NCBI GenBank assembly: GCA_000333855.2
Contig: CM007345.1
Span: forward strand, 797,527 to 861,526
DNA: 64,000 nucleotides
From: Endotrypanum monterogeii
Lineage: Eukaryota > Euglenozoa > Kinetoplastea > Trypanosomatida > Trypanosomatidae
Direction: 5' to 3'
In this document: in pieces, positions 31,138 to 41,787 of the stretch
Numbering within the stretch: position 1 is the stretch's first letter
Layout: each line of letters starts with the position of its first letter
Notes under the pieces: generated by a model
Seen by the model: only the letters and a program-made list of their open reading frames with translations
What the model was told of the DNA's origin: nothing
Database searches by the model: none
Translations under genes and position numbers: made by a program

Positions 31138-32970
31138 GCGTGCTGTTACTGTTGCCACTGGTGCGGCTCTCCGTGTTTTCGCGTGTGCGTGTGCGTGTGC
31201 GTGAGAGGTGGGGTGGGGGCTCACTTGCTCGGGGGTGTGTATGTTTTTTTTTGTAATTGTCTACGCTTCACCTTTTATTACTGTTGAGGAGTCAGTCGTT
31301 GACTGGGGTGTCGCGTGCTCTCATGCACACCGTCTTCATGGCCTTGCTTACTTTCTTCCCTGAGATCATCTTTGTCCTATCCCAGGTTGTTGGCTGCGTT
31401 CGTGGTATGGTGTGCGCTTCTCAAATCCGTCATTCTTCTGCATATCTGCCACACTGTTTTTCTTGTCTTCCTCTCCTTCACAAATTCCTGTACAGAATTA
31501 TTACACCTCTTCCCCCCCTTGCTTCTTCTTTTTCGCACTGTTGTAGCTATCTGTGTCACACTTTCCTGTCACATTCACACGGCGCTGGCAGTAGAGGTCT
31601 CACCGGACGTATGCACTTCGTTTTCGAGGAGTTGTGCATGGGCACGGATGGGGCGCCGTCTAATTGAGTTCTCGGAGAGGAGTTCACTTTGAATGGTTTG
31701 AGGTCCAAAGACACACTGGAGGTCGAGTGTTTCTCTGCCAGCGTGCGTGTGCATGTTATTCATCGGACCTCCACCACAGGGTGACAGAAAGGGTAACCCA
31801 GCGAGTAGCTTCAAGGTCACCGGTACCCAAGTGAGGGCTGTACATCTGCAAGCGTGCTTGAAGGCATTCCACTTTGAATTTTTTGTACCCGTTCATACAT
31901 GTGTCTCTGCGTGTTTCGTTGCTCCGAGGGTAAGATGGCTTGCTGTTTTTTTTTTTTGCGAACATGGGCTATGGAGGGGCGCTACTATTCCCGGTGGCTT
32001 CAGTGCAGGATCTTCACAGTTCTGCTTTTTCCCTTTTTTTCCCTCTCGGAAAAGCTGCCAACAGTTGAGGCAACAAAGCTGAAAAAAAAAGAGGAGAGTT
32101 CTTATTAGAACCCCCCCCCCCCCCCCAAACATACACAGAAATATTGTATATGTGCCTAGCTGTATGGGCGCCCATCTGACTGCCATAGGCCTCTCGCGTG
32201 GTGCGATGCAGCGCCTCACACGCGGTGCAGCCATGCTCGCCCACGTCATATCAGGAGTGCCTCTCGCGTCGTGGGTCACCTCAGGGCCACACCCGTCGTC
32301 CCGATCGTCACGCGATGCAAGCTTTGAGGCGGCGCTGGCTCTCCCAGCAGTGCACCATGCGGTGAATACTCTGGTGGCCCCAAGACACCGCTCCTTCCAC
32401 GGATGGTAGAGACGCCTAAGCTGCCGCTTGTACTTCCCAGCACAGCGAAGCCAAGGGAAGCGCAGCCGGCATCAGAAGCGAGAGATCGCCCCTGCCACCC
32501 TACGCTGTGCGTACCTGGTCCTGCAAACCACCAGAGGGAGCCAGGGATTGGCGTGGCGACAGGCAGTCGTTACATTGCTCGCACAGCGTGGATAGTGACC
32601 TCTCCTTCCTCCTCCTCCGACACTTCTTGTTGAGGTTACCGCCTTGATGATAGGGCAAGCACCCAATGCGCATCACTTTGGGATGATTCCCGTTTTTCTT
32701 CACCCAGCTTCTTATCCTCCCCATCTATTCGCTCTATACTTCCCATCTTTGGTCGGACTTCAACAGGTGTTGCGGGACCGAACACCCGTTGTTGTCCCTA
32801 AGAATACTGTGTCTGCTGCACCTGCGTGTGGTAGCCCGTGGTGGGTGCAGTGACCTGGCGAGAGGAGGGGGTGGGAGGCAGTATATTTTGTGGGGTGTGT
32901 CTCGAGGCAGGTATAGCTAACCCACGCCGCTCTTGCACTCATCTTTTAGAAACTCCCCACTAGCCTCTCG
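31138..32970. other. Intergenic region carrying repeat copy 2
   Basis: Holds CG/GT-rich DNA near 31183-31205, a C run at about 32110-32126, and the SIDER-like copy at 32143-32600. The open frames in the repeat recur in the other copies and are not genes. The right end has AGs near 32949 and 32963 that could serve the next gene. Confidence 0.55.
32143..32600 (-). repeat. Dispersed SIDER-like repeat, copy 2 (full, about 458 bp)
   Basis: Runs in plus-strand reading from ATTGTATATGTGCCTAGC to GGATAGTGACC. It shares both ends with the inverted copy at 39434-39891, and a further shared CACAGAAAT lies just outside the left end. The left flank is a run of about 17 C. If copy 3 defines the sense strand, this copy is antisense to the rightward transcription unit. 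Confidence 0.85.
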
Positions 32971-33342
32971 ATGGACCGAGAAAGGAAGCTGGCGGAGCGG
33001 GAGGTGCGCGAGGTCGTGGCAGACGCGGGATCGCCACTTGCACAGCGACACGTACGGGAATCCTTGAGGAGGAACAAATTCGCGGCTTTCCTTTTTGCCC
33101 TGGCCCTCGTCACCCCTGCTGCCTTTCTCCTTTCCTTTTACACCGCCAAGGCGCGTGAGATTTGCGCCAGATTCACGGATCCCTACGCTCTTCCCGATGG
33201 GTTTGATCCCAAGACGGGGGAGTTTGTTAGCAAAGACTCAGAGTCAAAAAGCGTAGAGATGCAACCCAAGTCCAGCTCTATCTTTGCGGGTGACGAGCCA
33301 GGCAGCTACGGATCGCGTGCCCGTAAACGCAACATTGTGTGA
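32971..33342 (+). CDS. Small single-membrane-span protein, function unknown
   Basis: 123 residues. The N-terminus is strongly charged (MDRERKLAEREVREVVADAG), then basic (HVRESLRRNK). One hydrophobic helix follows at about residues 35-56 (FAAFLFALALVTPAAFLLSFY). The C-terminal half is hydrophilic with Asp/Gly/Ser-rich segments and ends in RARKRNIV. The topology would be single-pass with the basic side before the span. No family is recognised. It is compact, free of repeats, and preceded by AG sites within 25 bases of the ATG. Confidence 0.7.
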   Translation: MDRERKLAEREVREVVADAGSPLAQRHVRESLRRNKFAAFLFALALVTPAAFLLSFYTAKAREICARFTDPYALPDGFDPKTGEFVSKDSESKSVEMQPKSSSIFAGDEPGSYGSRARKRNIV

Positions 33343-34320
33343 CGCTCTATAGGGGCGCGTGCGTCTCTCTGTGTGTGTGTGTGTTTGTGTGCGCGCACCT
33401 AGTTAGAAGAGAGTTTGTGTTCACTAATGCACCCTGTTTCGCCTCCTCGCTCGTTTTTCTCATGCCCCGTGCCCACTGTGCAGTAGAGTCGATCAGGTTA
33501 CGGTTGCGTGCAAAGCATCTACAAGGAGGTAAGTGTCACCCTTCTGTTCGTGTACCAAGTGCAAATACGCCCCGAATCAAAATCGTTCTCGTCGAAGACC
33601 AGGCAAACGATCACTTCGACGCTTCTGCAACTCTAACTGAGTCACCCAATAACGCGAAAATAAAAAGAATGGCAAAGGACAGTAACAAAAATGATGGCCT
33701 ATGCTGAAAGCACGAGAGGGCCGTGGTGGCGTGTGCACTGCATCTGGAGTGAAATTCGGTCGTCCAATGGCGTGCGGTGTGGGGGAGCGCAGTTCCGCTC
33801 CCCCTCTCCCCCCGTGTTGCCGCTGTACATGCCCATTTTCTCGCCCCCGTCTTATTCTTTTCCTCTTGATGATCGCCCTTCACTAGGTTCCGAGCATCAT
33901 CGCCATTTTTCTATGCGAGGGCATGCCTGTGTGGCGCTTGCGTTGCGGCTAGGATGATCTCATGTGTTTATCATAACCCATCTACTGTTTGCACCAACTC
34001 ATTCCTCCTCCCTCGCCTCTCTTTCCCTTCATTCTACTTTGACTCACAACGAGATGGCTTTCAGTGCCCAGGGCCGTCTCCGTGTATCGCTGCGTAGACG
34101 TCTCGTTATCTCGCCCTCCCTCCTCCTTCCCTTTGTGGCCTCACACCAGGTTTGCTTTACTACGTTTTTTTTTTTCCGTGTTCCGAGGTCGGGAGGAAGG
34201 CGGCTGGCACGTCACAACGGATAGGGAGCATACGAGCTTCCAGACAACGGCGGGCGGATAGTTCACCACAGGGTGCACCATCACGCCCCCCCCCCCCTTC
34301 CTGGAGCTCTCACACCTACA
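33343..34320. other. Intergenic region between two membrane-protein genes
   Basis: GT-rich at the left, a T run near 34166-34175 and a C run near 34286-34299 at the right, followed by AG about 10 bases before the next ATG. No gene seen. Confidence 0.5.
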
Positions 34321-35682
34321 ATGAGCACTCTGCTCGAGATTTATCGGCATACATTTCCCAAGCGACTGCGCTTTGACAAAGCCAGTCAGGTACTTTACGC
34401 TCAATGTTATTCCATCAATAAACAGTATAAAAATAGAAAGTACATTCCACAGAAGGATATTCGAGATGTTCTGAACAGTTACGCTCCCATGCCCGGCGCA
34501 CCGTGGCTGCAAATGCCCGTTGTGCGCCATTTTTTGCTGATTCGACTCATCAATGGCATCCGCGGGCTCCAGGGCAGAAAATTGTGGCTGTACAATCGTA
34601 GTGTTGAGGAGGAGCACCAGAAGATCGCAGAGTGGCTTGCCAAAGCAGAGAAGACAGCACTCGCCCATCGGCTCGCAGCAAACACCCGCGCATCGACCTC
34701 GGTGAGGCAAAGCAGTTCGGCCTCGCGCACAATGCGGGAGGCCATGGTGGAACGCGAGCGCTTCGAAAGAGAAGTTCTGCGCAATTTTCATGTCGCCACA
34801 GTGTACCAGCGTGGGATGCGCATGGGCTTCGTGCTGGTAGTCTCACTGTGTTTCATCGTGTATGCTTCACTGAACACGGATTTATTTGTCTACTGCTACC
34901 TTCGCTACTGGCAACAGTACAGCCGGTGCGAAATTGTAGAGTACTTCCGGAAGATCACCCTGTCGCATACCGTGACAGAGGTTCCGCCGGCGTACGCGAG
35001 TCTCCTACCACCGCCATGTGTGCGGTACAATGACGCGGCAGGAGACGCCTGCTACGCGGTGAACATGTTGGAGATGACGCTGCCGAAGCACAACGTCACG
35101 ATTTTTTCCATCCCATGCCCTCAAGTAGGGGAGAAAGAATTCTTCGCACAAGTAGGGTCTGTTGCGGGGGTGTGCGATGGGGTCATGATGGAGGGTGTAA
35201 GTTTGGATATGATCGACAAACTTATACCGGCAGCTTTTTTTCCTCTCAAGAATAATACGTTCCCTGCTCTCGGTTTGCATCACCGCTTCCTTGACATCTT
35301 GCGCACTAGCTCCGCAGAGCCTCCGATGCTGTATCCGGCCGGTGCTGATGTAGGATGGGGTGCAGTTATCACGCAAGCACTCATCCCATACGAGCTCCGC
35401 TGCGTCTACAACCCTACAAAGCTCTCAGCGACAAAGGGCGAGGCACGTGTCGGCTGGGGCTACGTGCGTCAGGTTCTAGAGGAGATGGTAGAGGACGAGG
35501 CTGCACAGGCGAGTGGTGAAAAGCGTGTGTTATGCCTGCCGTGGACTCTAAATCAGATCGTCAACATCGAGGCGAGTCTTGTGAAGTATGGCTTTGAGGT
35601 GCGCAATGTTTATCGGCTGCACTGGTTGCGGGAGGATCACATGGGCGAGCACTTTTGCAACCACTTCTCTATCACTGAGTGA
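34321..35682 (+). CDS. Hypothetical protein with one internal membrane span
   Basis: 453 residues from the ATG at 34321 (MSTLLEIYRHTFPKRLRFDK), just after a C-rich tract. Residues 1-95 are basic and aromatic. About 96-155 is a charged helix (EEEHQKIAEWLAKAEKTALAHRL). One membrane helix lies at about 163-185 (GMRMGFVLVVSLCFIVYASL). The C-terminal 260 residues look globular: PCVRYNDAAGDACYAVNMLEM, a Gly-rich YPAGADVGWG, and paired LPWTLNQIVNIEASLVKYGFEV. The N-terminal charge and single internal span would suit a mitochondrial membrane protein, but no family is recognised. Confidence 0.78.
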   Translation: MSTLLEIYRHTFPKRLRFDKASQVLYAQCYSINKQYKNRKYIPQKDIRDVLNSYAPMPGAPWLQMPVVRHFLLIRLINGIRGLQGRKLWLYNRSVEEEHQKIAEWLAKAEKTALAHRLAANTRASTSVRQSSSASRTMREAMVERERFEREVLRNFHVATVYQRGMRMGFVLVVSLCFIVYASLNTDLFVYCYLRYWQQYSRCEIVEYFRKITLSHTVTEVPPAYASLLPPPCVRYNDAAGDACYAVNMLEMTLPKHNVTIFSIPCPQVGEKEFFAQVGSVAGVCDGVMMEGVSLDMIDKLIPAAFFPLKNNTFPALGLHHRFLDILRTSSAEPPMLYPAGADVGWGAVITQALIPYELRCVYNPTKLSATKGEARVGWGYVRQVLEEMVEDEAAQASGEKRVLCLPWTLNQIVNIEASLVKYGFEVRNVYRLHWLREDHMGEHFCNHFSITE

Positions 35683-37408
35683 TAAGTGCCGTGGTGTCGG
35701 TGATGTCTGCATGTTTCCCATATCGTGTGTCGAGTCCTACATGGTCAGTCTGCAAGTGTGTGTCTTGAGATGCTGCTCTTCACCTTTTTTTTTCTGTTTC
35801 GGTGCTTCTGTGCTGGGGATCAGCTGCGGAGGGTGCGGAGACGTAATGACGTATCGTTATTTCACTCGATATGAGTCTGTTAAATGGGATTACACTGCTT
35901 TAGGACGACGTCTGTGTGTGTGCGTGTGTATGCCCATATACACGGGTATGTGGTTTCCTGCAGGTACGGCTGTAGTAGTTGACTGGTTCACCTGTTTCTT
36001 GTTTTTCTCACGCACTCCCTCTCCCCAAAAATGCTCACTGTGGACGACTCCCCCCTCCCTCTGCTCCCTTCCTGTCTTTTGCCGTCACGATATGTGAACG
36101 GCTTGCCACGGAGGGAGGGGGGTACACACGAACGCGGCGTCGCCTTCAGTGTTTTCACTACTTGGAGGAGGCGACGTGAGTGTTCATGATGGCGTCCGTC
36201 TGAGGGCAGTGCTGCCATTACTCGTGACTCGCTTCCACTTAAAAAAAAAAAATACTTTCACCGTTAGTCGTTGCCACGGCTTTGGAGGGTTCCCTCTCCT
36301 TCCCCCAAATTTCGAAGACACTCACTTGAGGCTCTTTTCGGGCATCATCACTTCCTTCCCCCCCCCCCATTATCGACAAACACTGATTTCTCATTTTTTT
36401 TGGTGCGTCTGTGTGCCCCTGGGTAAGAGTCGGCCGCAGCAAGAAGAGGCAAGGGGCCTGCTCCTTTATCTATCATCACCCCCTGCCTACTTTTCTTTCA
36501 CAGACACGATGCCACCACCAACAGCGGATAAAAAAAAAATAAAGCCCTTCACCAACTGGTATTCTCCACACGACGAAGCAGGACCGCTTATTTGTTCTGC
36601 TCTTCATGTGCTCCTCAGTGCCCTACCGTATAGTATGACCGAGGCGGGCCTTTGTCCCTGTAGCGCTGCCTAACCATTATGCTCCCTTTTCCGGTCAGCT
36701 ACCACAGACCTATGAATGCATTCCTTCTCCTTTCTTGCTCCTCTATCTTCACTTTGATTCGTCAAAAGAGGCACACCAGCACGCCTCTCCGTGAATCGAC
36801 ACACTTTCTGTTCTGCTACCCCCGCCCCATTCTCTGCGCTTCCCTGCAGTACTCCCGTTCCCCTTTGTGCTGTCATCGCTCACTCTTTGTTTTCGTCTCC
36901 GTTAGCGTTCTACAGACTTTGACCCGCTTTCCTTTTTTCTCCGTCGCATCTTCGCTCCTCCGTCCACACCGACAAACTTCACTTCTCCCTCTCCCCTCCC
37001 TCTTTCTCGCCTACAACAAAGCATCGCATTTCCTTACTGTATGTGTGTGTGTGTGTGTTTGTGTTTGTTTCTTCTCTGTGTCTGTCACCTCTTCCTGCGT
37101 GCCAGGCGGCGCTCTCGCTGGAGGCCGCCGCATTGGAGGAGAAGCCGCTCTGTGCTGCGCTCCTGGCTAACCTTTTTCCTTCTTTTTCCTACGACTTCCT
37201 TTCAACTTAAAGAAAAGTTTTTTATTCATCTATTCGGTGGTTGCCGCAGCGCATCTGCGTTGGACGGGTTCAAAGCCTCATTGCGACCTTTGTATTCTTC
37301 GCCGAATTTGTCACTGTCACTGTACCTGTGAGGCGATCGGGGAGAAGGAAGCGGTATAATTAAGCGCGTAGCCTCAGAAGAGGTCTCTCTCTCTGTGTCT
37401 GTGTCTGT

Positions 37409-37439
<31 letters not shown>

Positions 37440-37731
37440 GGTCCTTTGCGCCACTCTTTTCTTACATATAGTTTTGAGCACGCGTGCATAGGGGCACATT
37501 CGTATGCGCTGACTTGGTGTGCACGTGCTTGTGCTTCGAGAGACTTGAGAGATTGAAAAAAAATTCTTCGGCGAAATATACTTTTTCTTATTTTTACTGT
37601 GTCGCACCTTTAATCTGTTTGTACCTTTCTGTCTGCGTAGGCGTGGTTGGAGACTGAATTGAAATATATATATATATATATATCTTTTGTGTTGTTTCGT
37701 TGCGCGCCATCGCCTGTGCGGCACGACGTGA
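35683..37731. other. 2-kb intergenic region, pyrimidine- and GT-rich
   Basis: Contains one possible micro-gene (36509-36673, listed separately), a C run near 36360-36368, GT repeats at about 37040-37056 and 37400-37438, and (TA)n at 37664-37682. AG at 37639-37640 after CTTTCTGTCTGCGT is the likely acceptor for the DHHC gene, which puts the (TA)n tract inside its leader. Confidence 0.5.
36509..36673 (+). CDS. Possible small protein of 54 residues
   Basis: Reads MPPPTADKKKIKPFTNWY and ends in a Cys/Ala-rich tail. The reason to list it is the context: a C/T tract ends in ACAG at 36500-36503, six bases before the ATG, as in real trypanosomatid genes. The protein has no recognisable domain and could equally be chance coding in the leader or 3' UTR of a neighbour. 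Confidence 0.25.
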   Translation: MPPPTADKKKIKPFTNWYSPHDEAGPLICSALHVLLSALPYSMTEAGLCPCSAA

Positions 37732-38757
37732 ATGCTGATTTCTGATTCAACGCGGCGCAATGGGAACATTAAGGTGCTCTGGAGGGGCCGCATCTTTGTT
37801 GGTCCTGACTGGCGCGTGATGCTGTCGAGCGTTTTTCTCGTCACAGTCGGTTCTCTATTATTTGTCTTCTTCACCAATGAAGTTATGGCGGCTCGTGTAA
37901 TCGTTGGCGTAACGTCACTAATTTCGATAGTGGTTCTGCTGTTGTGTGGCTTGTCGGACCCCGGATTGAAGCCTCGACAGCCGCCTCCGCCACCCGAAAC
38001 ACCTCCACACGAGTCCCTTTGGAGTGCGAGGGAGTATGTGGACCAAAGCGGTCACATCCAGCAAGCTCGTCTGGAGACGAAATGGTGTTACAGCTGTAAC
38101 ATATACCGTCCCTACCGGGGTGCGCACTGCCGTTACTGTGATAGATGTGTAGCTCGTCGCGATCACCACTGTCCGTGGACGGGAACGTGCATCGGTGCGA
38201 AGAATTACCGATATTACTTCGCACTGGTTTGGTCTCTCTCCGTATTTCTATTCACAGCCCTCTGCGGGGGTATTCAGAGCTTTGTGCAGCGTATCCTTCG
38301 CCACAGCAAAGCGGCATCCACCGTTGAGGAGGGCCCCTCACCGTTTACCGCTGCCCTCATTGACACGTACTGCCTGGAGCTTATTTTGATTCTGCTCTCC
38401 CTTATATTTGGCTTGTTGGCGTGGTCGCTGGCACTGTATCATACCTACCTCATTACGCAAAACCTCACTTCTGTTGATGTCGCCAAGGAGTTGAGCGAGA
38501 ACGTCTTTACTCATGGCAGCGTGCTGGCAAACGTGCGAGCCGCACTGACCGGCTGGCCAGATGATGAGGTTGCACGCCAATGCGCGTATACGGAAGTGAT
38601 TATCGAGGCGGGAGATGCCGACAGTGTGGGTGATGCACCATTACCTATGGCTGCAGTCCATGAGGCGTCATCACGTGTCGCCCGCCATGATGGTCCCGAT
38701 CTCAGAACTCCATCTAGAGGGCCGTGTCGTGAAGTTGATGAGCTGCAGCCTTCATGA
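37732..38757 (+). CDS. DHHC-type protein S-palmitoyltransferase
   Basis: 341 residues. Two membrane helices come first (about 29-48 and 53-74), then the DPG motif (DPGLK at 76-80). A Pro-rich linker leads to the Cys-rich domain (about 119-168): KWCYSCNIYRPYRGAHCRYCDRCVARRDHHCPW, with D144-H145-H146-C147 as the active site. Two more helices follow (about 163-183 and 210-240). The four-span topology and the order DPG, CRD-DHHC, TT.E-like segment (LTSVDVAKE, a relaxed version) match the zDHHC family, which attaches palmitate to cysteines of membrane proteins. All zinc ligands appear present. Which target or compartment it serves cannot be read from sequence. Confidence 0.95.
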   Translation: MLISDSTRRNGNIKVLWRGRIFVGPDWRVMLSSVFLVTVGSLLFVFFTNEVMAARVIVGVTSLISIVVLLLCGLSDPGLKPRQPPPPPETPPHESLWSAREYVDQSGHIQQARLETKWCYSCNIYRPYRGAHCRYCDRCVARRDHHCPWTGTCIGAKNYRYYFALVWSLSVFLFTALCGGIQSFVQRILRHSKAASTVEEGPSPFTAALIDTYCLELILILLSLIFGLLAWSLALYHTYLITQNLTSVDVAKELSENVFTHGSVLANVRAALTGWPDDEVARQCAYTEVIIEAGDADSVGDAPLPMAAVHEASSRVARHDGPDLRTPSRGPCREVDELQPS

Positions 38758-40878
38758 AATATCTTTTTTTCTTTTTTTAGTTCATCGCTTTGTGCTGCTG
38801 CTGCTGCTGCTCTTGCTGCTAACGTACCCGAGATTAGCACGGAAGTTTCCATGAAACGCGGAGAAAAAGAGGAATGCTGGAGTGCGTTCGCTTCAGTTTT
38901 TCTTGCCGAAACGGTCCGGCACGTCAATAGACCCAGGCGAGGGACTGATCTTGAGTTCTCTGTGCACTGCCTCCTTAGATCACCTTCCCCACATCGCCGG
39001 GCCGCTGACGCGTGTGCACGCCTCGAGAGTGCGTGAGGGGAGAATGGGTGGCGAGGGGCTCATAAAACAAGTCGTCGGTTGTCTCCATCCTCGACGGCAC
39101 CGCCTCAAGGGATCAGCGCAGAACGGCAGCGAGGCGCTTTTTCCCTCTCTAGATCCACACCGCTACAATGCCAACAGAGCATGGGGGCTGCCTCCCCTTG
39201 AGCTTTCCCCCTTCATTTCTTTGCACCTGCCGCCGTTGTACGAGTACACTTGTCGATGTCGTGATTAGAGTCTAGGCTTGTATTTTTGAGTGCGCCGAGG
39301 GCGTCTTTGTACTTCTGCGTGTCGTTTTTTTTTTTTTGGTTGAGGCGTCTCGGTGTGCGCTTACATGGCGTTTTGCGCTTTCACATTATTATGGGTAGCT
39401 ACACCTACCTCAGCCCGAACTGCCTGGAGTGGGGGTCACTATCCACGCTGTGCGAGCAATGTAACGACTGCCTGTCGCCACGCCAATCCTTGGCTCCCTC
39501 TGGTGGTTTGCAGGACCAGGTACGCACAGCGTAGGGTGGCAGGGGCGATCTCTCGCTTCTGATGCCGGCTGCGCTTCCCTTGGCGTCGCTGTGCTGGGAA
39601 GTACAAGCGGCAGCTTAGGCGTCTCTACCATCCGTGGAAGGAGCGGTGTCTTGGGGCCACCAGAGTATTCACCGCATGGTGCACTGCTGGGAGAGCCAGC
39701 GCCGCCTCAAAGCTTGCATCGCGTGACGATCAGGACGACGGGTGTGGCCCTGAGGTGACCCACGACGCGAGAGGCACTCCTGATATGACGTGGGCGAGCA
39801 TGGCTGCACCGCGTGTGAGGCGCTGCATCGCACCACGCGAGAGGCCTATGGCAGGCAGATGGGCGTCCATACAGCTAGGCACATATACAATATTTCTGTG
39901 TGTGTGTGTGTGTTTTTTTTTGGGGGGTGTGAACAAGGCAGGTACCTCTACATCATATATATATATATATATATATTGATCTAGTGGCGCCTCTCTTTTG
40001 TACGTTGTGTTTTTCAAGCCTCTTTGGTGGCGGGTCCTTCGATTTGCCGCTGATCGCTATCACTCGATTAGGATGTGTCGTGTTTTTTTATCCTGCAAAT
40101 TCACATGATGTGGCAAATGCGGTTCTGTATGTGTACATCTGTCACCCTTCTGTTTTCGTTCACACCGCTCTTGACCTTTACGCAGCCTCTCTCCTCCTTA
40201 CGAAGCACATGCACTCCAATGTACATGTCAGGCTCGGCTCGACGTCTGCAGAGGCGACCGCTTGGTGGTCGTTGTACTTGAGGGCGATGCGCAGGGAATC
40301 GTGAATGCTTTCCTGGTTCTCATAAAGAAACCTTCGATCCCACCATCCGGTGGAAGGGGAGCGTGTAAACGTTTCTATGGAGTCGGGTATCATGCCATGG
40401 AAGACTGAACCGAGGGGGTGTGTGGGTGTCGGCTTGAGCTGTGTCACTCGCGTGGATCTCTTTTTATGTTTCTCATCCTCTCTCTTGAACTAAGATATAC
40501 CTCTCTATCCGCGTCTTGGGTGCATATTTTTTCGGGTGATTTGTATTCTTCCGACGCTCATTTCCATTCGTGGTGGGCACGCTCTGCTCTACCTTCGCTG
40601 ACAACGTTGTAGAACTCCTCATCAGACGTATTGATTTTTGTTCACCTATACACGCTTCTCTGGGTATCAGCGCAACCCTTTTTTTGCGCTCCCCTTCTGG
40701 GTGTCTACCCGCCTATCCCTACCTCAAAGTAGATAAATACACACACACTCTCCATTCACAAGATTTGGTGGTGTGCAGACCCTTGTCTCCCTTTCTCTAC
40801 CCCCCTCTCCCTGCCCTTCTTCTTCACACACACACACACACACACGCAGTCTCACTGTATTATCGATACTGGAGAAAG
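38758..40878. other. DHHC to PEX10 intergenic region with repeat copy 3
   Basis: A CTG-rich patch lies near 38796-38820. The SIDER-like copy is at 39434-39891, with GT and T/G runs and (TA)n at 39954-39975 beyond its right end. A pyrimidine tract and (CA)n at about 40783-40847 end in AG (40848-40849), leaving 29 bases before the PEX10 start. Frames that extend upstream of PEX10 are translated leader. Confidence 0.55.
39434..39891 (+). repeat. Dispersed SIDER-like repeat, copy 3 (full, inverted relative to copies 1 and 2)
   Basis: About 458 bp from GGTCACTATCCACGCTG to CATATACAAT, the reverse complement of copy 2 with only scattered differences. Beyond its right end comes ATTTCTGTGTG, (GT)n, a T run and a G run; copy 2 has the equivalent at its left end. 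Variable simple-sequence tails on one side and truncation of copy 1 on the other suggest this strand is the retroposon sense strand. Here it is sense to the transcription unit, in the 3' region of the DHHC gene. Confidence 0.85.
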
Positions 40879-41787
40879 ATGCAGACAGCTACCGCCCCTT
40901 TTATCCTACGCTCCTTGTACAAGGATGATCACATCACGGACACTCAAATTGTTCGGCCGATTACGGAGCTGATGATGAACACAGTTGGTGCGCAGCTCAC
41001 GAACAAGTATGATGCACACATTCCTGCTGTAGCCCGCTCCCTCTATACTCTTTTCTCAATGTCTCGAATGCAGACACTCGGCCAGGAGTTCTGCGACCTC
41101 TTACCCGTGACAAGGGGGCATCCGTGGCAGACGGTGGGACCGGCACGCGTTTTCCTTCTCGCCATGCTGGAGCTTGTCGAGCCCACGATGGTGTTCACGG
41201 TGTCACGCAAGTTCTTCCCTGATATGTCGAGGAGCGATGTCGAGGAGATACTGAAGAAGGTGGTGCTCTGCTCCCTCTTTCTCTTCGAGCGCTTTGGGAC
41301 GCTTCCTCACTTGCTGGTACGGATGCGGTTTCTGAGCTTAAAGCCGTCACGAACCCTCCAGGATGGCGATGGTGCCCGAGGCTCATACTTAGTGTTGGGT
41401 CTTGTGCTGTTAGTAGAGCTGGTGGTACGCTTTTGGCGATACAGCAAGCGTCGTGAGTCAAGCCGCACAAAGCGGTCAACTGAAGTGGCTTTGATCACAA
41501 GTAGTGACGACGAAATCGAGGACGAACGAGCTGGAAAGTGCATGCTGTGCCTGAGTCATCGTAAGTGCCCGACGGCGATTAGCTGTGGTCACATATTCTG
41601 TTGGCGCTGCATCGCTGAGTGGATTCAGTCGAACCCGCAGGAGGCTGTCTGTCCCTTTTGTCGTCAGCACATCACAACACAGTCTCTAGTTCCGCTGTAT
41701 TTTTACGTTGCAAAGGAGCCACCGCGTGTGGGGACTTCTACAGGCGATGGGGCTTCACCGGCAATCGACGACCGATCCGCTGCCTGA
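40879..41787 (+). CDS. PEX10: Peroxin-10, RING-finger ubiquitin ligase of the glycosome import machinery
   Basis: 302 residues from the first ATG after the acceptor AG at 40848-40849. The N-terminal part is the PEX10-type membrane domain with hydrophobic helices (about 88-105, 125-150, 165-185). A Ser/Arg/Asp-rich linker leads to the RING: C221, C224, C236, H238, C241, C244, C258 and C261, in the sequence CMLCLSHRKCPTAISCGHIF and CPFC. This is a C3HC4 finger of PEX10 type, with the conserved hydrophobic and CGHIFCW core. PEX10 supplies ubiquitin ligase activity for PEX5 in complex with PEX2 and PEX12. The protein has a 40-residue polar tail after the RING. Confidence 0.9.
   Translation: MQTATAPFILRSLYKDDHITDTQIVRPITELMMNTVGAQLTNKYDAHIPAVARSLYTLFSMSRMQTLGQEFCDLLPVTRGHPWQTVGPARVFLLAMLELVEPTMVFTVSRKFFPDMSRSDVEEILKKVVLCSLFLFERFGTLPHLLVRMRFLSLKPSRTLQDGDGARGSYLVLGLVLLVELVVRFWRYSKRRESSRTKRSTEVALITSSDDEIEDERAGKCMLCLSHRKCPTAISCGHIFCWRCIAEWIQSNPQEAVCPFCRQHITTQSLVPLYFYVAKEPPRVGTSTGDGASPAIDDRSAA

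Noticed and set aside
39410..39984. Open frames inside the dispersed repeat (also seen at 5740-6342 and 32014-32633)
   Set aside because: The same peptides appear in each copy on whichever strand the repeat lies, with no start context or family match, so they reflect repeat sequence and not a gene.
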